From the NCBI RefSeq assembly GCF_048771995.1, contig NC_133030.1, positions 39,866,001 through 39,930,000 on the forward strand: a stretch of DNA of 64,000 bases, written 5' to 3'. The notes beneath the pieces are model-generated. The model had not been told where the DNA came from. It did not search any database and saw nothing but the letters and a program-made list of their open reading frames with translations. This stretch comes from Taeniopygia guttata. Taxonomy: Eukaryota; Chordata; Aves; Passeriformes; Estrildidae. A program made the position numbers and the translations under genes. Of this stretch, positions 60,951-64,000 are shown in pieces (the first letter of the stretch is position 1; every line of letters begins with the position of its first letter).

Positions 60951-63900
60951 GTAGGTATTTTAGTTGTAAATTGCTACTTCTGGTTTACTGGGCAGCTCTA
61001 AACATTTTATACTTAATTTTTTGTGTCATAAATCTGATACAGTCCTTAGTATTATAAATTCTAATAATTTTATTAGCTTAATGGACTCAGAAATCTGTGG
61101 AAAGCATTACTGGGAAGTTTTGTCCTGGAGTTCTCCTGCACTAAAGTAGCCTTATTAATTAGAAATGGGTTTAATTTCTTCACAGTTCTAGTTTGTCCTT
61201 TCCAGCATTTCCCTTTCTACTAATACTTGCCTTGTATCTCCTTGATTTATACTGTTGTTTAAAATAAAATTGCAAGGGGGACATTTTTTTTCCTTGTGTT
61301 TATTGACACTGAAGATTTAAATCTGTAATTTAGGGTCACCATAACAACAATTTCATATAATTAAAAGAGTATAGGAGGGAAAGAAGCAGATGACTTGCAG
61401 AAATAAATGAAGACTAGTGTAACTCATGATACATAAAAACCAGATTTTAAAGGACCTGCCCAGTCCGTGTAAGTAATGTTCATCTGTATTGTAAGCTGTT
61501 GAGGTGTTGCTCAGCCTGTGAGTGGAGTTTCCTTTTATTGGTCCAGATTCAAGTGAAATCTCAACAATTAAAGCCAGTAGTGTGCATTGTAGCTTCTAAA
61601 ATGCATTTTCCTTTTTTGTCAATGATTCTGGATCTATTCTTAGAGGTAAAATGAAATACATAATCTATTTTATTCTGTTGGCCTGTCTGATAAACTATTT
61701 TGTAGTGATAGTGTGATTGCAAAGCTTACAGCCACACGTGCCAACTCTGGCGGCAGCAGCTCCTCCCCGCTGGCAGTCAGTCCCAGAGAACATCCACATC
61801 CTGCTCTTCATCCCTCCACATGCCCAATCTCATGTTTTATGACCACCCCAGAAACTCGTGTCCCAACCACCTCTACCCTTCTGCAGCAATCCTTGCCTCA
61901 GTAAATTGAGTCTGCAGTCCTATTCCCTGCCTGCTGGCAGAGTTCTCTTCTTGGCCCTCTCTGCACTTAGGTGCCTGCACTGAGGTGGAGGCTCCCAAAC
62001 TGGCTGGGTTCTCCCTGATGTGCTGCTTTGTAGCCAGGCAGCCAGGAGTCATGGCTCTGTGCAGCAGCTCTCCTGCCTGGCTGCACGGTAGAGGCACACC
62101 CTGCTGTGGAGCTGCTTGTTACCACACTTCAGAGAACAGGCCTTGCATGCATGGAAACCAGTGCCCTGCTTTCTACTTGATACTGCTGTTGAAATGACTC
62201 CTGCACCATTGTTTGGGAATCCATAATTAAGAAATGTTGTGGTTGAAGCTTTCTGTTTGCAATAGTAGACCCTGTATTTATTAATATGTGTATCCATCCT
62301 GGGAGAGCTTGGCTTTCTTGAAGGGACTGATGAATTTGACTTTCTGCTTATGCTCTTCTGAAGAAGTGGTGGACCATAAGAGGTTTGCTTTGACTGTCAA
62401 GCAGTACCTTTCTTCCTCTCTGTAAAATTAATTTATCTCAAAGAAGAAAAAAGATGGGTTGAGGATTAAGCTCCAGTGAGATTGTGGGAATTCAGTTGGG
62501 ATTGGGGGTGGCACAAGTGAAGCTGTTTCAATGCATTTTGTATGAATTGATGGCATTGCCCTCTTTCTTGGTAGGCAGTTATTATATACAATAAAAAATA
62601 ACATTAGCCTGATAGCAGGTAGGATATTATCAGTATTAAATACATACAAACTATATAGTTGGAAAAGAACTGTATTGTAATCACAAACAAGTAAGATGTT
62701 AAGCTGCCTTGCTGGGTACTAGGCTGTTTTTTCTTCCATAAGGATCTTCTCAAATAAGAACAGGAACTCTGAAACTTACTGACTATTATGGGAATGTTCA
62801 GGTATCTTCAGAGTGAGGTCTGTTCCCCACTAGGCAGTCATGTCAGATATCCATGGATGTCTGAGAGATTTTTGTTCCCAGTTATAATGATGAGGGAACA
62901 AGATGTGTGTAATTTCTTGTGCCATTTCCTGACAGTAGAAGAATTCCATGGTGATGCAGTGATGGAAGGCTCAGAAGCCCTGGTGTAGGTGTTGTGAGGG
63001 CAGAGACATGCAGGCTGCTGTGCAAATGGACACTTAACTGAAGAGCCCTCAAGTGTGCACCACAGCCAGGAATGCTGCATGATTGTTCCCCTCCTTTCCT
63101 AATAGAGATTTTTTTTCTGAATACCAAAAAGAATATTGTATGGTGGAGTTAAGATTGCATTATTCTCCTTTTATAATTTATTAAATCCTTAATTTTGAAT
63201 ACATGTTTTAATAAAAGGACCCCCCAAACCCGAGTAGTTTATTGTGGCGCACACTAGGCCTTATTATGTATTGCTTTTACCTCGGACAGAATGAACTTGA
63301 TTAGAGCAGGGGTTGCCATTAGGTGAGGCTTACTTTATCTCCTGCATGCTTTGTGTATCCCAGCTGAGCCAGACAATTGAAGAAATGTTAGTCCAAGCTG
63401 AGCTTTGGTGTTTTAGCCAACAGCTGCTTTTAAAATGTTTTTTTTTTTGTAGGATTTCTATAAAAGCAATTGAATAGTCAGTTTGCTGAGACCAGCATGT
63501 CTAAAACTTGTTATCTCAGTTGGGATACAAAAAAGTATGTTGCAAGTAATAGCTGTTTCTGGACCATTCTATTTTTAGAAAAAGCATATTTAATATTTTG
63601 AATAGAAACTTTCCATCATGAAATTTCAAAGCTCTGCTGGTATTAGCATCCTGGCAGTTTTTGAATACGTTTAAGGGAAACAAATATTTTGTTGTGTTGT
63701 TAAGAAATGTCTTCAGTAAGTACCTTGGTTTAATTGTGTTTTAGAGCTAGGCAGGCAATGCCAATGTGTTTCTTACTAAGCAAAGCAGTATGTATAAATC
63801 CTGGTAATACCATAACCAGAGCACTTGGTGTGGTGGATTCTTGTTACTCATAACAAAGCAATTCTCAAAAAGAACTCAGTTATAAATTTTCTTTGAAACA

Positions 63901-64000
63901 ACTTCTGGTGCTTCTATAGGTCAGCACTCAGTTCATTAACATTGTTGGACAGGGGTGTCCATTCTGTTGTGTTTTGTGGTTTTAAATCCAGAACACAGGA
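60951..64000 (+). other. FAM177A1: FAM177A1 second intron (incomplete)
   Basis: No further FAM177A1 exon is seen. A moderately GC-rich patch lies at about 61725-62120 with short open frames on both strands and no splice-supported exon. The intron runs off the right edge. Confidence 0.6.

Overview
This window looks like nuclear DNA from a bird, most likely a songbird (the narrower call is inference). It is AT-rich with two sharp CpG islands, carries fragments of CR1 LINEs (the dominant avian LINE) in both orientations, and contains a solo LTR of a type I associate with passerines. Genes are split into short exons with GT-AG introns. The gene order SRP54 then FAM177A1 on the same strand matches the SRP54-FAM177A1 neighbourhood of human chromosome 14q13.

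Layout. Bases 1 to about 16,300 hold no gene I can support beyond an unidentified protein-like segment at the extreme left edge. They contain low-complexity DNA, weak CR1 tails and one striking GC-rich hairpin cluster near 13.3 kb. From 16,392 to 37,198 on the minus strand lies an eight-exon gene. Its exons join in phase into a complete 301-residue protein with the motifs of a class I S-adenosylmethionine-dependent methyltransferase; I cannot give it a name. From a shared CpG-island promoter (about 36.7-38.1 kb) SRP54 runs the other way on the plus strand. Its non-coding first exon ends at 37,697, and the coding exons run from 41,100 to 52,866, giving a complete 504-residue signal recognition particle GTPase. 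Polyadenylation signals follow up to about 53.2 kb. A 3 kb intergenic gap leads to a second CpG island (56.4-57.3 kb) and the first two coding exons of FAM177A1, which continues beyond the right edge.

How they work together. SRP54 binds signal sequences and targets ribosomes to the endoplasmic reticulum. FAM177A1 is a small protein that I recall being linked to the Golgi. The methyltransferase-like gene shares the SRP54 promoter head to head, which suggests co-expression in most tissues, but no functional link is shown by the sequence. The most interesting item is this methyltransferase gene. I do not recall any functional counterpart at the equivalent human locus, so it may be an undescribed gene lost or moved in mammals.
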